Shown here: one piece after another, positions 17,187 through 26,374 of the stretch
Position numbering within the stretch: position 1 is the first letter of the stretch
How the letters are laid out: each line of letters begins with the position of its first letter
DNA from: Ferdinandcohnia sp036965045
Lineage (GTDB): Bacteria > Bacillota > Bacilli > Bacillales > Bacillaceae_L
DNA: 64,000 nt
Direction: 5' to 3'
Assembly: GCF_036965045.1 (NCBI RefSeq)
Contig: NZ_JBALOV010000017.1
Coordinates: 62,001 to 126,000, forward strand
Position numbers and translations under genes: made by a program
The notes under the pieces: model-generated
What the model saw: only the letters and a program-made list of their open reading frames with translations
Told to the model about the DNA's origin: nothing
The model's database searches: none

Positions 17187-18131
17187 TTATTGTTCAAATG
17201 GTTTAAATGGGTCAGGAATGATTATTTTTTGTGCATCAGCATCACTAATGCCTGCATATAATTCCGCATTTCCGTCAGCATTCCGAACCAGTCCTCCGCT
17301 AAAGACGACATCAACTAAATCAGGACGCTTAGTGGGACCTTCCAAGAAATCTGCTCGCTCTGCAATGATCTGAATGTCACTGTATTCATCATTTTCCGGA
17401 TTAAAAGAAAATACCATTGAATAATAGTGACGGTTGCCTTCATCATCAAAGCGGGCGATATGCCCTAAAACACCGAGATGACCATTTGAAAGGAGGTGGA
17501 TTTCATTTGCGCCACCCCATTCTTCATCTGAAAATTGATTGAACAGAGGGGCATCATTGATGACTTCAACCGATAGCTCTTCTATATTTTTTACTTTTGT
17601 AAAGCCAATTTTTCCGCGACCGCCTTTTTCTCCTTGAGGACGAGTGAAAATTCCGATAGAACCATCTTTTAACTCAACTAGACGTAAATCCTTCATCCCA
17701 TCTGGACCTTCAAAGAACTTTTCTAAACTAGCAATATTTTTTCCTCGATAAAAAACCGTTCTCCAGCTTAACGCACCTTGTAAGGCAGGATGTGGGAAAA
17801 TTTCAACCCCGCCAAAAATCAATTCATCCCCAATCTTTGTAAAGAATGGATCCTGCAATTGAAAAACCCGACTATTTTCTCTTTGGATCCATTGACCGTT
17901 ACGGTTGATGAAAAACATCACTTCAGAATGTTCGCTATCTCTGCTTTCGACACGACCGGCAATCACCAATTCTCCATCATCTTCAAATGTGGCGGTTATG
18001 TTATATACATCCTTTTCAGGAACGCCGGTAAAGGGGATGCGCAATTTTTCATAAGGCTGTTGTCTGTTTTTACGGTATTCATCTAGTAACTGGATACTAG
18101 AAATTGCTTTGTTTTCACTTGGTATGAACAC
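17187..18131 (-). CDS. DUF1861 (MTP-1-like) protein, paralogue A
   Basis: A 314-residue protein starting at GTG 18131, 9 bases after AAAGGAGG. It shares its motif order with the neighbour at 16205: FTGVPEKDVYN, AGRVESRD, FQLQDPFFTKI, GPDGMKDLRLVEL, DEEWGGANEIHLL, LEGPTKRPDLVDVVF and YAGISDADAQKI. The acidic QDP/EDP and EGP(T/A)KRPDLVD blocks are the most conserved and are candidate active-site residues. The stop lies 16 bases before the paralogue's start, and the GH13 stop lies 6 bases before this GTG, so the three are tightly coupled. A beta-propeller glycosidase or phosphorylase role is possible but unproven. Confidence 0.78.
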   Translation of the reverse strand: MFIPSENKAISSIQLLDEYRKNRQQPYEKLRIPFTGVPEKDVYNITATFEDDGELVIAGRVESRDSEHSEVMFFINRNGQWIQRENSRVFQLQDPFFTKIGDELIFGGVEIFPHPALQGALSWRTVFYRGKNIASLEKFFEGPDGMKDLRLVELKDGSIGIFTRPQGEKGGRGKIGFTKVKNIEELSVEVINDAPLFNQFSDEEWGGANEIHLLSNGHLGVLGHIARFDDEGNRHYYSMVFSFNPENDEYSDIQIIAERADFLEGPTKRPDLVDVVFSGGLVRNADGNAELYAGISDADAQKIIIPDPFKPFEQ

Positions 18132-18137
18132 TAGGTT

Positions 18138-19748
18138 CTACCTCCTTTTTTCAACAATGATGGCTTCATATGGCAGGATCTCTAATGACTGTTCGTTAAT
18201 AATAGAGTTTCTTCTCGAAGACAATAAGAGATTACAATTAGTATCTAAAGAAACCTCTGCAGGTTCTTCGCTAAAATTCAAAAAGACCATGACGGTTGAA
18301 TCTTTATAATTTCTTTCGTACATTAATAGATTGTTTTTCTCTTGCAGCTGTATATAGTTACCAACTGATAAACCTGGGATTTGCTTCCGCAACGTGATTA
18401 ATTTCTTATAGTAAGAAAGCATCGAATCAGGATTGCCAAGCTGATTCTCAACCGTCACATCGTTATCTGGTAGTGCAATCCACGGTTCCACTTCGGAAAA
18501 ACCGAAATATTTTGTAGATGCCCATTGCATGGGTGATCTTGAGCTATCTCTACCATTGCGATTGGCCTCAGCTAATGCTTCACTTTCATTTTTACCTGCT
18601 TCAATCGCCAACTGATGGGCAATCACACCTTGAACATCTTTCATCTTGGAAATATCATCAATGACAAGGTCACGCATCCCAATTTCATCGCCAAAATAGA
18701 TAAATGGAACCCCTTTAGCTGTTAGCATGAGAGTAGCCATGAGTTTCGCTACTTCTTCTTCATAGCCATCAATAGAAAACCTGGAGATGAAGCGTGACAT
18801 ATCATGACTGCCAAAGAACAAAGTCGGAATCTGGTCATCATGATATTCGTTATCCATATCTGCTAGCTGTTTATAGATGTTTTTAACATCGAGTGTCGGA
18901 ATACTGCCTAAATTGAATTGAAACACGACATCTAGTTTTTCGTTGCCACAGTATTCTTTTAAAACGGTTAAATCCTCTGAGCCAACTTCACCCACTAAAA
19001 ATTTATCGCGGTAGGCATGTACAAAAGCTGAAACTTCTTTGATGACTTCAAGAATTCCTTCTTGGTCTTTATCGTATAAATGAATCTGTTGTTTTGTTTC
19101 TGGATCAATCGGATTATCAGGAAAGCTTGGGCTTAATGTTAAATGGTTGATGACATCGAGTCGGAATCCATCCACCCCTTTATCAAGCCAAAACTTCATC
19201 ACACCAAACATCGCTTGTTTCACTTCTGGATTTGCCCAATTTAAATCCACTTGTTCTTCAGCAAAGCCATGATAGTAATATTGACCGGTCTTTTCATCGA
19301 ATTTCCATGCAGAACCACCCATAAAGGACTCCCAGTTATTCGGTTCCTTGCCGTCTATTGGATCTTTCCAAATATACCAATCCCGTTTCGGATGGTCCTT
19401 TGATGACCTTGATTCTTGAAACCATGGGTGCTCAGTTGAAGTATGATTTAAGACAATATCGACGATTACTTTCATATCTCTTCGATGAGCCTCTTTGAGA
19501 AAATGCTCGAAGTCAGCCATTGTTCCATAATCCGGGTCAATGGAATAATAGTCAGCAATGTCATAGCCGTTATCGACCTTAGGTGACTGATAAAACGGAG
19601 TTAACCAGAGTCCGTCAATCCCTAAATCAGCTAAGTAATCTAATTTGGAAGTAATCCCAATAAAATCACCAATACCATCGCCATTTCCATCACAAAAGCT
19701 TGGCATATAAATTTCATAAAAGACTGCTTTATTCCACCATTTTTCCAC
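18138..19748 (-). CDS. GH13 alpha-glucosidase / oligo-1,6-glucosidase
   Basis: Cytoplasmic exo-alpha-glucosidase of 536 residues, usual for the family. GTG 19748 follows GGAGG by 6 bases. Catalytic residues: nucleophile Asp198 in GFRLDVIN, acid/base Glu254 in VGEVGSED and Asp316 in GSHDMS. The N-terminal calcium-type loop is DGNGDGIGD. The Val after the nucleophile (DVIN) is the residue reported to favour alpha-1,6 linkages in oligo-1,6-glucosidases. It sits between the importer genes and the DUF1861/GH130 genes, so the imported sugar may carry both an alpha-glucosyl and a beta-mannosyl residue, or the importer may be broad. Confidence 0.92.
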   Translation of the reverse strand: MEKWWNKAVFYEIYMPSFCDGNGDGIGDFIGITSKLDYLADLGIDGLWLTPFYQSPKVDNGYDIADYYSIDPDYGTMADFEHFLKEAHRRDMKVIVDIVLNHTSTEHPWFQESRSSKDHPKRDWYIWKDPIDGKEPNNWESFMGGSAWKFDEKTGQYYYHGFAEEQVDLNWANPEVKQAMFGVMKFWLDKGVDGFRLDVINHLTLSPSFPDNPIDPETKQQIHLYDKDQEGILEVIKEVSAFVHAYRDKFLVGEVGSEDLTVLKEYCGNEKLDVVFQFNLGSIPTLDVKNIYKQLADMDNEYHDDQIPTLFFGSHDMSRFISRFSIDGYEEEVAKLMATLMLTAKGVPFIYFGDEIGMRDLVIDDISKMKDVQGVIAHQLAIEAGKNESEALAEANRNGRDSSRSPMQWASTKYFGFSEVEPWIALPDNDVTVENQLGNPDSMLSYYKKLITLRKQIPGLSVGNYIQLQEKNNLLMYERNYKDSTVMVFLNFSEEPAEVSLDTNCNLLLSSRRNSIINEQSLEILPYEAIIVEKRR

Positions 19749-19762
19749 AATAAACCTCCATA

Positions 19763-20590
19763 TTATTTAAGTGTAAACTGCATACCTTCCTGGAACTTCT
19801 TCGAAAAGAACAAGAATAAGATAATAACTGGGAGTGTTAATAGAACGGATGCTGCATACATTGGTCCAGGGTAACTAGCATACGGGCCAAACATTTGAGA
19901 AATGAGCACGTTTAATGTCAACATTTCATCACTACGAACCGCAATCATATCCCATAACAATTCTGTCCACCGTTCTGTGAATAGAAATAGGAAAATAACA
20001 GTTGTTATCGATTTCGACATCGGTAAAATAATTTTAAATAAAATCTGCAAGTTACTTGCACCGTCTAATTTAGCCGCTTCAATAAAGGTATCTGGTATGG
20101 CTCTAAAGAAATTGGTATACATGAATATGGCCCATAAACTAACGGCCTTTGGAATAATTAAACCAAGATACGTATCATATAAACCTACTCGTTCAATCAG
20201 TAAGAAAGTAGGGATCAATAAAATTAAGGCAGGGAAGAACATGTGAAACAGAACAAAGTTGTTTACGAACTCTCTGCCTTTAAACACTAACTTTGATAGG
20301 GCAAAGGAAACCAATACGCCTATTAGCATCATTAAGAAAGTTGATACAAAAGAAACAATCACACTATTGAAGAAAGCATTTAGCCATGGGCGGGCAATTC
20401 CTACATCACCGCCAGTAAATAACCATTCATAGGAACGTAATGTAAACTCAGTTGGAATTATTTTTTTATCAACTTGAGTCCAATCCGCAAATGAATTTAA
20501 AACCAGATGGATAAATGGATAAACCATAATCAGTAACAATATGGTGGCAATGATGTAACGACTTATATAATTTTTTTTAGCTCCAACCAT
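19763..20590 (-). CDS. Sugar ABC importer permease, CUT1 MalG type
   Basis: Membrane subunit of the second importer, 275 residues from ATG 20590 (MVGAKKN). A longer frame to 20650 reads through the preceding gene and is unlikely. The first helix is IIATILLLIMVYPFIHLVL; the EAA loop is EAAKLDGASNLQILF; the C terminus FSKKFQEGMQFTLK is MalG-like. It overlaps the upstream MalF-type gene by 14 bases. Its ribosome site (GTGGGG) is weak, consistent with translational coupling. Lipoprotein partner at 21455-22783; no ATPase gene nearby. Confidence 0.9.
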   Translation of the reverse strand: MVGAKKNYISRYIIATILLLIMVYPFIHLVLNSFADWTQVDKKIIPTEFTLRSYEWLFTGGDVGIARPWLNAFFNSVIVSFVSTFLMMLIGVLVSFALSKLVFKGREFVNNFVLFHMFFPALILLIPTFLLIERVGLYDTYLGLIIPKAVSLWAIFMYTNFFRAIPDTFIEAAKLDGASNLQILFKIILPMSKSITTVIFLFLFTERWTELLWDMIAVRSDEMLTLNVLISQMFGPYASYPGPMYAASVLLTLPVIILFLFFSKKFQEGMQFTLK

Positions 20591-21455
20591 TTCGTCGACC
20601 CCACAATTCCAGAAGTTTTCTAATGATATAAATAGAGACAAATGTAACAACAGCTGCGATTAAGGCGATCGCCGAAGCATAACCAGCCTGTAGGTTCGTA
20701 AAGGCTCTTGTGAAGATTTCCATTTGCCATGTATTAGTTGCATAATTAGGGCCTCCACCCGTTAACTGAAACACTTCCGTAAAGATCCCGAAGCTTACCC
20801 CAATCGCCAAAATTAACACGGTAAATAATGCTGGGTACAGCTGTGGGATGGTAATTTTCCAAAGGGTTTGCCATCTTGATGCACCATCAATGGCCGCAGC
20901 TTCATAAATTTCTTTATTAATCCCTGCTAAACCAGAAAATAAAATCAACGCATAATAACCGGTGAATTTCCAGGCAAGCATGAAAGACACAACAATTAAT
21001 GCGGCGATCGGTGTTCCAAGCCAGTCAATATTAATACCTAATTTTTCTCGTAAAAACGTATTTAGTGGGCCATTATATGAAAGAATTCCATTGACAATTA
21101 ATGAAGATACAACGCCAGAAGATAAATAGGGAAGAAAGAAGCCTATTAAAAATAACCCTTTAAATTTTGGTAGCCCGTTGACAACAATGGCAACCGTCAA
21201 TGACAATGCCACAACAATTGGTACGTAAATAATCAGGAATTTATAGGTATTAAAAAACGCAGCGTGTACACCAGGACTTTTTACCGCTTCAATAAAGTTT
21301 GAAAAACCAACAAAGTTAAATTCTGGTGAAATTAAATTCCAATCTGTAAAGGCTAAGAATAATGACCAGATTAGCGGTATAAAGAAAAAAATGATTCCGA
21401 AAAGAACGTATGGGCTAGTGAATAGCCAGCCCATACCGTTTGATGTTTTTTGCAT
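20577..21455 (-). CDS. Sugar ABC importer permease, CUT1 MalF type
   Basis: Membrane subunit, 292 residues, starting at ATG 21455, which shares one base with the stop codon of the binding-protein gene (TAATG). A GGGGG sequence about 10 bases upstream serves as ribosome site. The hydrophobic start is LFTSPYVLFGIIFFFIPLIWSLFLAF; the EAA loop is EAAAIDGASRWQTLW. LTGGGPNYATNT near the end is the loop common to MalF-type CUT1 permeases. Substrate probably matches the downstream GH13, DUF1861 and GH130 enzymes. Confidence 0.9.
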   Translation of the reverse strand: MQKTSNGMGWLFTSPYVLFGIIFFFIPLIWSLFLAFTDWNLISPEFNFVGFSNFIEAVKSPGVHAAFFNTYKFLIIYVPIVVALSLTVAIVVNGLPKFKGLFLIGFFLPYLSSGVVSSLIVNGILSYNGPLNTFLREKLGINIDWLGTPIAALIVVSFMLAWKFTGYYALILFSGLAGINKEIYEAAAIDGASRWQTLWKITIPQLYPALFTVLILAIGVSFGIFTEVFQLTGGGPNYATNTWQMEIFTRAFTNLQAGYASAIALIAAVVTFVSIYIIRKLLELWGRRNGWS

Positions 21456-22783
21456 TACTTAAGTTCCCCCTCAATAGCATTCACCATATCATCCCATGCT
21501 TGTTCGGGATCGATTTCGCCTTTCACGATTTTATTGAATGCGTATTGTCCGATATATGTTTGAATCTCGTTGTATTTAGAGTTTTCCATTGGTGGAACCC
21601 CTAATGCTACAGCATCTGCATATGCTTTCATAACAGGTTTTTCTTCAAAGTAAGAAGCAAATGCATCATTTGTTCCTAAATCATCTCTTGCTGGAGGAAG
21701 ATCTGTACCTTGAAGCCATTTTAAATCAGCTTCTGGATTCGAGTACACCCAAGTTAAAAACTCCATTGCCGCTTTTTGTTCTTCTTCTGTTGCGGAAGCA
21801 TAAACCACGACACCCTTCGCATCAGCAAATGTTTTTGCATTTTCTGGGTCCATGTTATCTGGAACAGGTGGTAGACTTAAAGTATATGTTTCGCCGTATA
21901 CCAATTCAGGATATTTTTCCTTCCAACTGGATCCAGGAGTCCAAGGACCAACATCTGTAAAGATTCCTGTGCCTTCTTCAAAAGGATCTGTTACTTGTGC
22001 TGATAATACAGCATCTTCATTCACTAGATTTTGAACAAATTCAAGTACTTCGATTCCAGCCTCTTTATCTCCTACAAATTCATTGCCTTGCACAAATGCA
22101 TTTCCATCAGATGCCGCATTGTAGAGCATAAAGAAGTCGAACCATCTTTTCCATGCTGTTGGGTCTGCTAAATCTGGTTTTGCCCAAACATATTTATCCG
22201 GATATTTTTCTTTTAATTTTTGAGCTACATCTAGAACTTCGCTATATGTTTTTGGTGCTTCTTCATATCCAAGTTCATTTAAAATGTCTAATCTCCAGCC
22301 AAATAGCATGGAATTCGAGTAAATAGGGAAAATGTATTGGCTGCCATCGCCTGATTTCCAGCTTTCAATTGTATCTGTCATTTGACGTGTACTTACTAAC
22401 TCATCAAAACCTTCAATTTCATTTAAAGGTACAATTGCTTTACTTTCAGCCAATAGTGCTCCAAAACCGCGGTTAATATTCTCTGACATTGTTGGTGCTT
22501 GTTTAGCCGCAATTGCCGATTGGATACTTGCCTCTGAAGTAGGGCTTTCTTTAATGGCTGATACATTTACCTTAATATCGGAATTTTCCTTTTCAAATTC
22601 CTTTGCCATATCAGACCAGAAAGCTTGTTGTGTTGGATTTGGTGCAGCCCAAAATTCAATTGTCGTGACGCCATCTTCTGTTTTTTTAGCAGAAGAATCA
22701 TCATTGCCTGTAGAACAACCAAATAGAGCGGTTGCAGATAATCCAAGCGTGACCAATAATGTAGCCGTTTTTTTGAATCTCAT
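21455..22783 (-). CDS. Sugar-binding lipoprotein of ABC importer
   Basis: Family 1 extracellular solute-binding protein of 442 residues. The signal peptide is MRFKKTATLLVTLGLSATA with lipobox LFGC, lipidated Cys23. The mature protein is acidic and ends IVKGEIDPEQAWDDMVNAIEGELK, typical of sugar binders. First gene of the minus-strand operon. Its upstream region (22784-23134) is shared with a divergent lacI and holds a near-consensus cre site and three TTGTAA/TTACAA inverted pairs, so both LacI and CcpA control are likely. Confidence 0.92.
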   Translation of the reverse strand: MRFKKTATLLVTLGLSATALFGCSTGNDDSSAKKTEDGVTTIEFWAAPNPTQQAFWSDMAKEFEKENSDIKVNVSAIKESPTSEASIQSAIAAKQAPTMSENINRGFGALLAESKAIVPLNEIEGFDELVSTRQMTDTIESWKSGDGSQYIFPIYSNSMLFGWRLDILNELGYEEAPKTYSEVLDVAQKLKEKYPDKYVWAKPDLADPTAWKRWFDFFMLYNAASDGNAFVQGNEFVGDKEAGIEVLEFVQNLVNEDAVLSAQVTDPFEEGTGIFTDVGPWTPGSSWKEKYPELVYGETYTLSLPPVPDNMDPENAKTFADAKGVVVYASATEEEQKAAMEFLTWVYSNPEADLKWLQGTDLPPARDDLGTNDAFASYFEEKPVMKAYADAVALGVPPMENSKYNEIQTYIGQYAFNKIVKGEIDPEQAWDDMVNAIEGELK

Positions 22784-22823
22784 TTTTGTTTTCCTCCCTG
22801 TTTTACAATCATTCCCACGATAT

Positions 22824-22838
22824 AAAAAACGCTTTCAT
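22824..22838 (-). promoter_or_regulatory. Candidate cre site upstream of the binding-protein gene
   Basis: On the minus strand ATGAAAGCGTTTTTT matches the relaxed cre pattern WTGNAANCGNWNNCW except for the C at position 14. It lies about 40 bases before the lipoprotein start, so it would block early elongation or initiation. Confidence 0.5.
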
Positions 22839-22930
22839 AACACGTTAAATAATAAGTGAGAATAAGTTGTTAGTTGTATTGTTACCTAGTAACTTACCAA
22901 TATACATAATTAGAAGTCTGTAATTATGGT

Positions 22931-22981
22931 TTGTAATGATAATTACAAGTGTATTTGTAATGTTATTAGTGGTAGTTACAA
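22931..22981. promoter_or_regulatory. Two inverted TTGTAA/TTACAA operator candidates
   Basis: TTGTAATgataATTACAA (22931-22948) is a perfect inverted repeat. TTGTAA at 22955 faces TTACAA at 22976 with 15 bases between. The same half-sites form the palindrome at 23092. They lie between the divergent lacI and importer genes. Confidence 0.55.
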
Positions 22982-23091
22982 CTTGATTATAATGTTGATA
23001 TAATGTTGTTGTCAAGAAAGAAACATTATTTCACTTGATCGTCAAATTTCCAATGACTACTTCCACTTTGAACTTTAAAATGATATTATTG

Positions 23092-23105
23092 TTGTAACGT
23101 TACAA
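23092..23105. promoter_or_regulatory. LacI-type operator TTGTAACGTTACAA
   Basis: A 14-bp perfect palindrome with a central CG, 30 bases before the lacI start. Probable autoregulatory site of the regulator at 23135, which also faces the divergent importer operon. Confidence 0.68.
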
Positions 23106-23134
23106 ATTACTTCGTAATTATATTAGGAGGAAAT

Positions 23135-24145
23135 ATGAAAAAGAAAGTAACGATGCAAGATATTGCAGATAAATTAGGGATATCAAAAAACTCCGTGTCC
23201 CAAGCGTTAACCGGAAAAGGTGGAGTAAGTGCAGATACCAAAGATTTAGTAGAAAGAACGGCGGCTGAACTTGGATATGTATATAAAGGTAAGAAGACTC
23301 CAAAAGAAAATAGACAATTAACGATCGGATTGATTGCGACGGAATTTGCCTTTTCCATGAAAAGCTTTTTCGGGGAGATTTTTTTATCAGTCGAGCAAAA
23401 TGCGATTAAGAACGGTGTCAATTTGCTCATCCAATCCATATCAGACTCTGCGAAGAAAGATCTAATTCTGCCAAGTTTTATAAAAGAAAACAAAGTGGAT
23501 GGAATTATCATTGTTTCACATATCAGTTTAGACTATATTAATAAGGTCATTTCGACTGGTATTCCGACTGTGCTAATTGATCATCATCATCCCTTGATTC
23601 CTGCCGATGCTATCTTGACCAATAATCGATTTGGAGCCTATATGGCAACAAAGCATCTGCTTGATTTAGGGCATAGGGAAATCGCATTTGTCGGGAATAT
23701 TGATTTTTCTCCCAGTTATTATGAACGGATGGAAGGGTATTTATTGGCATTGAAGGAAGCGAATATGAATCCAAGTGATGAAGTAATGTTTCTTACGGCG
23801 AAAGAAGAAAGCGATGCCATTGATCACTCTATCAAATCACTAAAACAAATTCCGAGCGCATGGCTCTGCGTAAATGATGGATTTGGTTTTATGGTTAGTT
23901 CGTCTCTCAAGAGTCTAGGGCTTAAAATACCAGATCAAGTCTCGGTTTGTAGTTTTGATAACGGTCAATTATCTCAACTATCAGATCCTCCGATCACAAC
24001 CATGGCCATAAACTTAAAATTGTTTGGGTCTTACGCATTCAAACAATTATTATGGAGGATTGACCATCCAAACGAACCTGTCCAAGAAATCTTACTTCCA
24101 GCCAACCTCATAAAAAGAGGCTCCACTGGTAGGGGAAAGGATTAG
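23135..24145 (+). CDS. LacI-family regulator of the importer/GH13/GH130 operon
   Basis: A 336-residue repressor. The DNA-binding helix-turn-helix is VTMQDIADKLGISKNSVSQAL; the effector domain starts at LTIGLIATEFAFSMKSFFGE. Residues such as WLCVNDGFGFMVSSSLKSLG and SVCSFDNGQLS correspond to the inducer-binding lobe. ATG 23135 is preceded by TTAGGAGGAAAT. It diverges from the importer operon and carries the palindrome TTGTAACGTTACAA in its own leader. manA follows 66 bases downstream and may be co-transcribed. Inducer unknown; a mannose-containing disaccharide or mannose-1-phosphate would fit the gene set (inference). Confidence 0.9.
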   Translation: MKKKVTMQDIADKLGISKNSVSQALTGKGGVSADTKDLVERTAAELGYVYKGKKTPKENRQLTIGLIATEFAFSMKSFFGEIFLSVEQNAIKNGVNLLIQSISDSAKKDLILPSFIKENKVDGIIIVSHISLDYINKVISTGIPTVLIDHHHPLIPADAILTNNRFGAYMATKHLLDLGHREIAFVGNIDFSPSYYERMEGYLLALKEANMNPSDEVMFLTAKEESDAIDHSIKSLKQIPSAWLCVNDGFGFMVSSSLKSLGLKIPDQVSVCSFDNGQLSQLSDPPITTMAINLKLFGSYAFKQLLWRIDHPNEPVQEILLPANLIKRGSTGRGKD

Positions 24146-24211
24146 GGTCCCTCGTTCAAAGATAGAAAGATGTATTAAATAGGAAAGTAATCGAAAGGGA
24201 AGTGACTTTTT

Positions 24212-25159
24212 ATGAAACAACCGATTTTTTTAACACCACAATTTCAAGAACGAATCTGGGGCGGAACCAAGTTGCGTACAGAATTTGGATATCCAATTGA
24301 ATCTGACTTAACAGGAGAGTGCTGGGCTGTATCCGCACATCCCAATGGGCAAAGTACTGTAAGCCAAGGTTTATATGAAGGAAAAACTCTAGGGGAACTA
24401 TGGAAAGAACAGCGTGAACTATTCGGAAACATGGAGGGAGATGTATTTCCGCTTCTCACCAAAATACTGGATGCCAATAATGATTTATCCATTCAAGTCC
24501 ATCCAAATGATGCATACGCGAACGAACATGAAAATGGTGAACTCGGTAAAACAGAATGCTGGTATGTGATCGATTGTAAAGATGATGCAGAAATTATCTA
24601 TGGTCATACAGCCCAAACAAAAGAACAGTTTATTGAAATGATTGAGAATGGAGAATGGAATCAATTATTAAGTCGTGTAAAGGTGAAACCTGGTGACTTT
24701 TTTTATGTCCCAAGTGGAACGATTCATGCTCTTTGTTCAGGAGTTCTCATCCTGGAAACACAGCAAAGCTCTGATACAACCTATCGTGTGTATGACTATG
24801 ACAGAGTCGATCAAAATGGACTAAAGCGTGAATTGCATATTCAAAAATCAATTGATGTTTCGACCATTCCGCATGAAGATGCAACTGTAAAGCCTAGTGT
24901 TGAGAACATTCCGGGTGCTACAATTACGACTTTTGTAAACGAACAGTACTTCTCCGTATACAAATGGGAAGTTGAGGGTTCTGCATCTTTCCAACAGGAC
25001 AAAACATTCTTAATTTGCAGTGTATTAAATGGGTCAGGGGGAATTGTCACAAATGAAGGTACTTATTTAATTGAAAAAGGCAACCACTTTATCCTGCCGG
25101 CTGGGCTAGGAAACTTCGAATTGAAAGGCAACCTAGAATTGATAGTTTCTCACCCTTAA
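24212..25159 (+). CDS. manA: Mannose-6-phosphate isomerase, class I
   Basis: Interconverts mannose-6-phosphate and fructose-6-phosphate. The 315-residue, single-cupin short type is usual in Bacillota. Zinc-binding elements are QVHPND near residues 92-97, KTECWYV (Glu) and SGTIHAL (His). It opens with IFLTPQFQERIWGG and has AHPNGQS, both typical of this enzyme. ATG 24212 follows AAAGGGAAGTG. It provides the last step for mannose from the GH38, GH2 and GH130 reactions after a ROK kinase, or after a phosphomannomutase that is not in this window. Likely co-regulated with the upstream lacI. Confidence 0.93.
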   Translation: MKQPIFLTPQFQERIWGGTKLRTEFGYPIESDLTGECWAVSAHPNGQSTVSQGLYEGKTLGELWKEQRELFGNMEGDVFPLLTKILDANNDLSIQVHPNDAYANEHENGELGKTECWYVIDCKDDAEIIYGHTAQTKEQFIEMIENGEWNQLLSRVKVKPGDFFYVPSGTIHALCSGVLILETQQSSDTTYRVYDYDRVDQNGLKRELHIQKSIDVSTIPHEDATVKPSVENIPGATITTFVNEQYFSVYKWEVEGSASFQQDKTFLICSVLNGSGGIVTNEGTYLIEKGNHFILPAGLGNFELKGNLELIVSHP

Positions 25160-25289
25160 ATGGGACGGATGGACAAGGTTGGGGGTGTGACAGGTCAAAT
25201 ACCTGACTCCTGACCACAGCCCTTTGGCCTTAAGTTAATTTGGCGCTGATACTAGTATTATGGTGATTGGAAAATAAGGGGAGTATTAA

Positions 25290-26183
25290 ATGGTTATGAT
25301 CAACACAGAAATAGTTAAAAGATTAATAAATGAACAATTTCCTGAATGGTCACATTTAGAAATCAGACCAGTTAAAGTTAGTGGAAATGACAATAGAACA
25401 TTTCACCTGGGCGACTATATGAGCGTAAGACTACCAAGTTCAGAACATTATGCACCTCAAGTAGAGAAAGAACAAAAATGGCTACCGAAATTAGCAAAGG
25501 GACTTACTTTACCAATATCTACTCCAATAGCAAAAGGTAATCCTAGTGCGGAATATCCATATCCTTGGTCTGTCTATAAGTGGATAGAAGGAGAGACCTT
25601 AACTCAAAAAAATATTAATGACAGCAGCCAAATTGCAAGAGATTTAGCGGCCTTTTTAATTGAGCTCCAATCAATTGATGCGAGTGATGGTCCTATTGCA
25701 GGAGCACATAATTTTTATAGAGGCGGAGACATTGCTGTGTACAATCAAGAGTCCAGAGATGCAATTAACCAAAATAAAGATAGATTGGACGCTCCATTAT
25801 TAAATGAAATCTGGGAACGTGCATTAGATTCAAAGTGGAATTCAGATCCAGTATGGGTTCATGGTGATATAGCACCAGGCAATATTCTTGTTAAAAATGG
25901 CAATCTCTCCGCTATTATTGATTTCGGCATCTTGGGGGTTGGAGACCCTGCTTGTGATGCTGCTATGGCATGGACTTTTTTTGACGCTAAAAGTAGAAAG
26001 ATTTTTAAACATACACTAGCGATGGATGAAGAAACATGGAACAGAGCAAGAGGATGGGCATTATGGAAGGCTTTAATTACTTATAATGGGAGTAGACATT
26101 CAAATAAAGCAATCGCAAAAGAAGCATATAATATTATTCGTATAATACAACTGGATTACCAATCAGATAGAAAAATTAAATAA
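25290..26183 (+). CDS. Aminoglycoside phosphotransferase-family (APH fold) kinase
   Basis: A 297-residue protein-kinase-like small-molecule kinase. The catalytic loop is VWVHGDIAPGNILV and the metal site IIDFGILGVGDPACD; the N-terminal lobe has YMSVRLPSS with the ATP-binding region and PWSVYKWIEGETL. Start ATG 25290 is 6 bases after AAGGGGAG; ATG 25296 also possible. The family phosphorylates antibiotics, sugars or other metabolites; resistance cannot be inferred here. It sits alone between manA and the GH130 operon, with gaps of 130 and 191 bases, and has no clear link to glycan use. It may be an insertion into an ancestral mannoside operon. Confidence 0.8.
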   Translation: MVMINTEIVKRLINEQFPEWSHLEIRPVKVSGNDNRTFHLGDYMSVRLPSSEHYAPQVEKEQKWLPKLAKGLTLPISTPIAKGNPSAEYPYPWSVYKWIEGETLTQKNINDSSQIARDLAAFLIELQSIDASDGPIAGAHNFYRGGDIAVYNQESRDAINQNKDRLDAPLLNEIWERALDSKWNSDPVWVHGDIAPGNILVKNGNLSAIIDFGILGVGDPACDAAMAWTFFDAKSRKIFKHTLAMDEETWNRARGWALWKALITYNGSRHSNKAIAKEAYNIIRIIQLDYQSDRKIK

Positions 26184-26374
26184 CTGGAGGCCGCCTTAGA
26201 CGGTTCTTTTGGTGCTTAAAGATGACACATTTCTTTTTCAATTTTTATAACGATAGTACCATGACTGTTCATTTCTCATTTGCAGTGTATTAGATGGGAA
26301 AAGGCGGGCGGTGGTGATCAAAGGGGTGGGACGAGAGACCTTTCCCGCTGGATAGAAAAGGAGGAGATCTTTAA

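Noticed and set aside
22976..23004. Possible promoter for lacI with TATAAT at 22999
   Set aside because: The matching -35 (TTACAA) is poor and overlaps an operator half-site; the region has several TATAAT-like strings on both strands, so no single promoter can be supported.
25190..25225. Short dyad GACAGGTCAAATACCTGAC near a gene gap
   Set aside because: Only a 5-bp arm pair; similar CCTGAC-type sequences are common in Bacillus intergenic DNA and no function can be supported.
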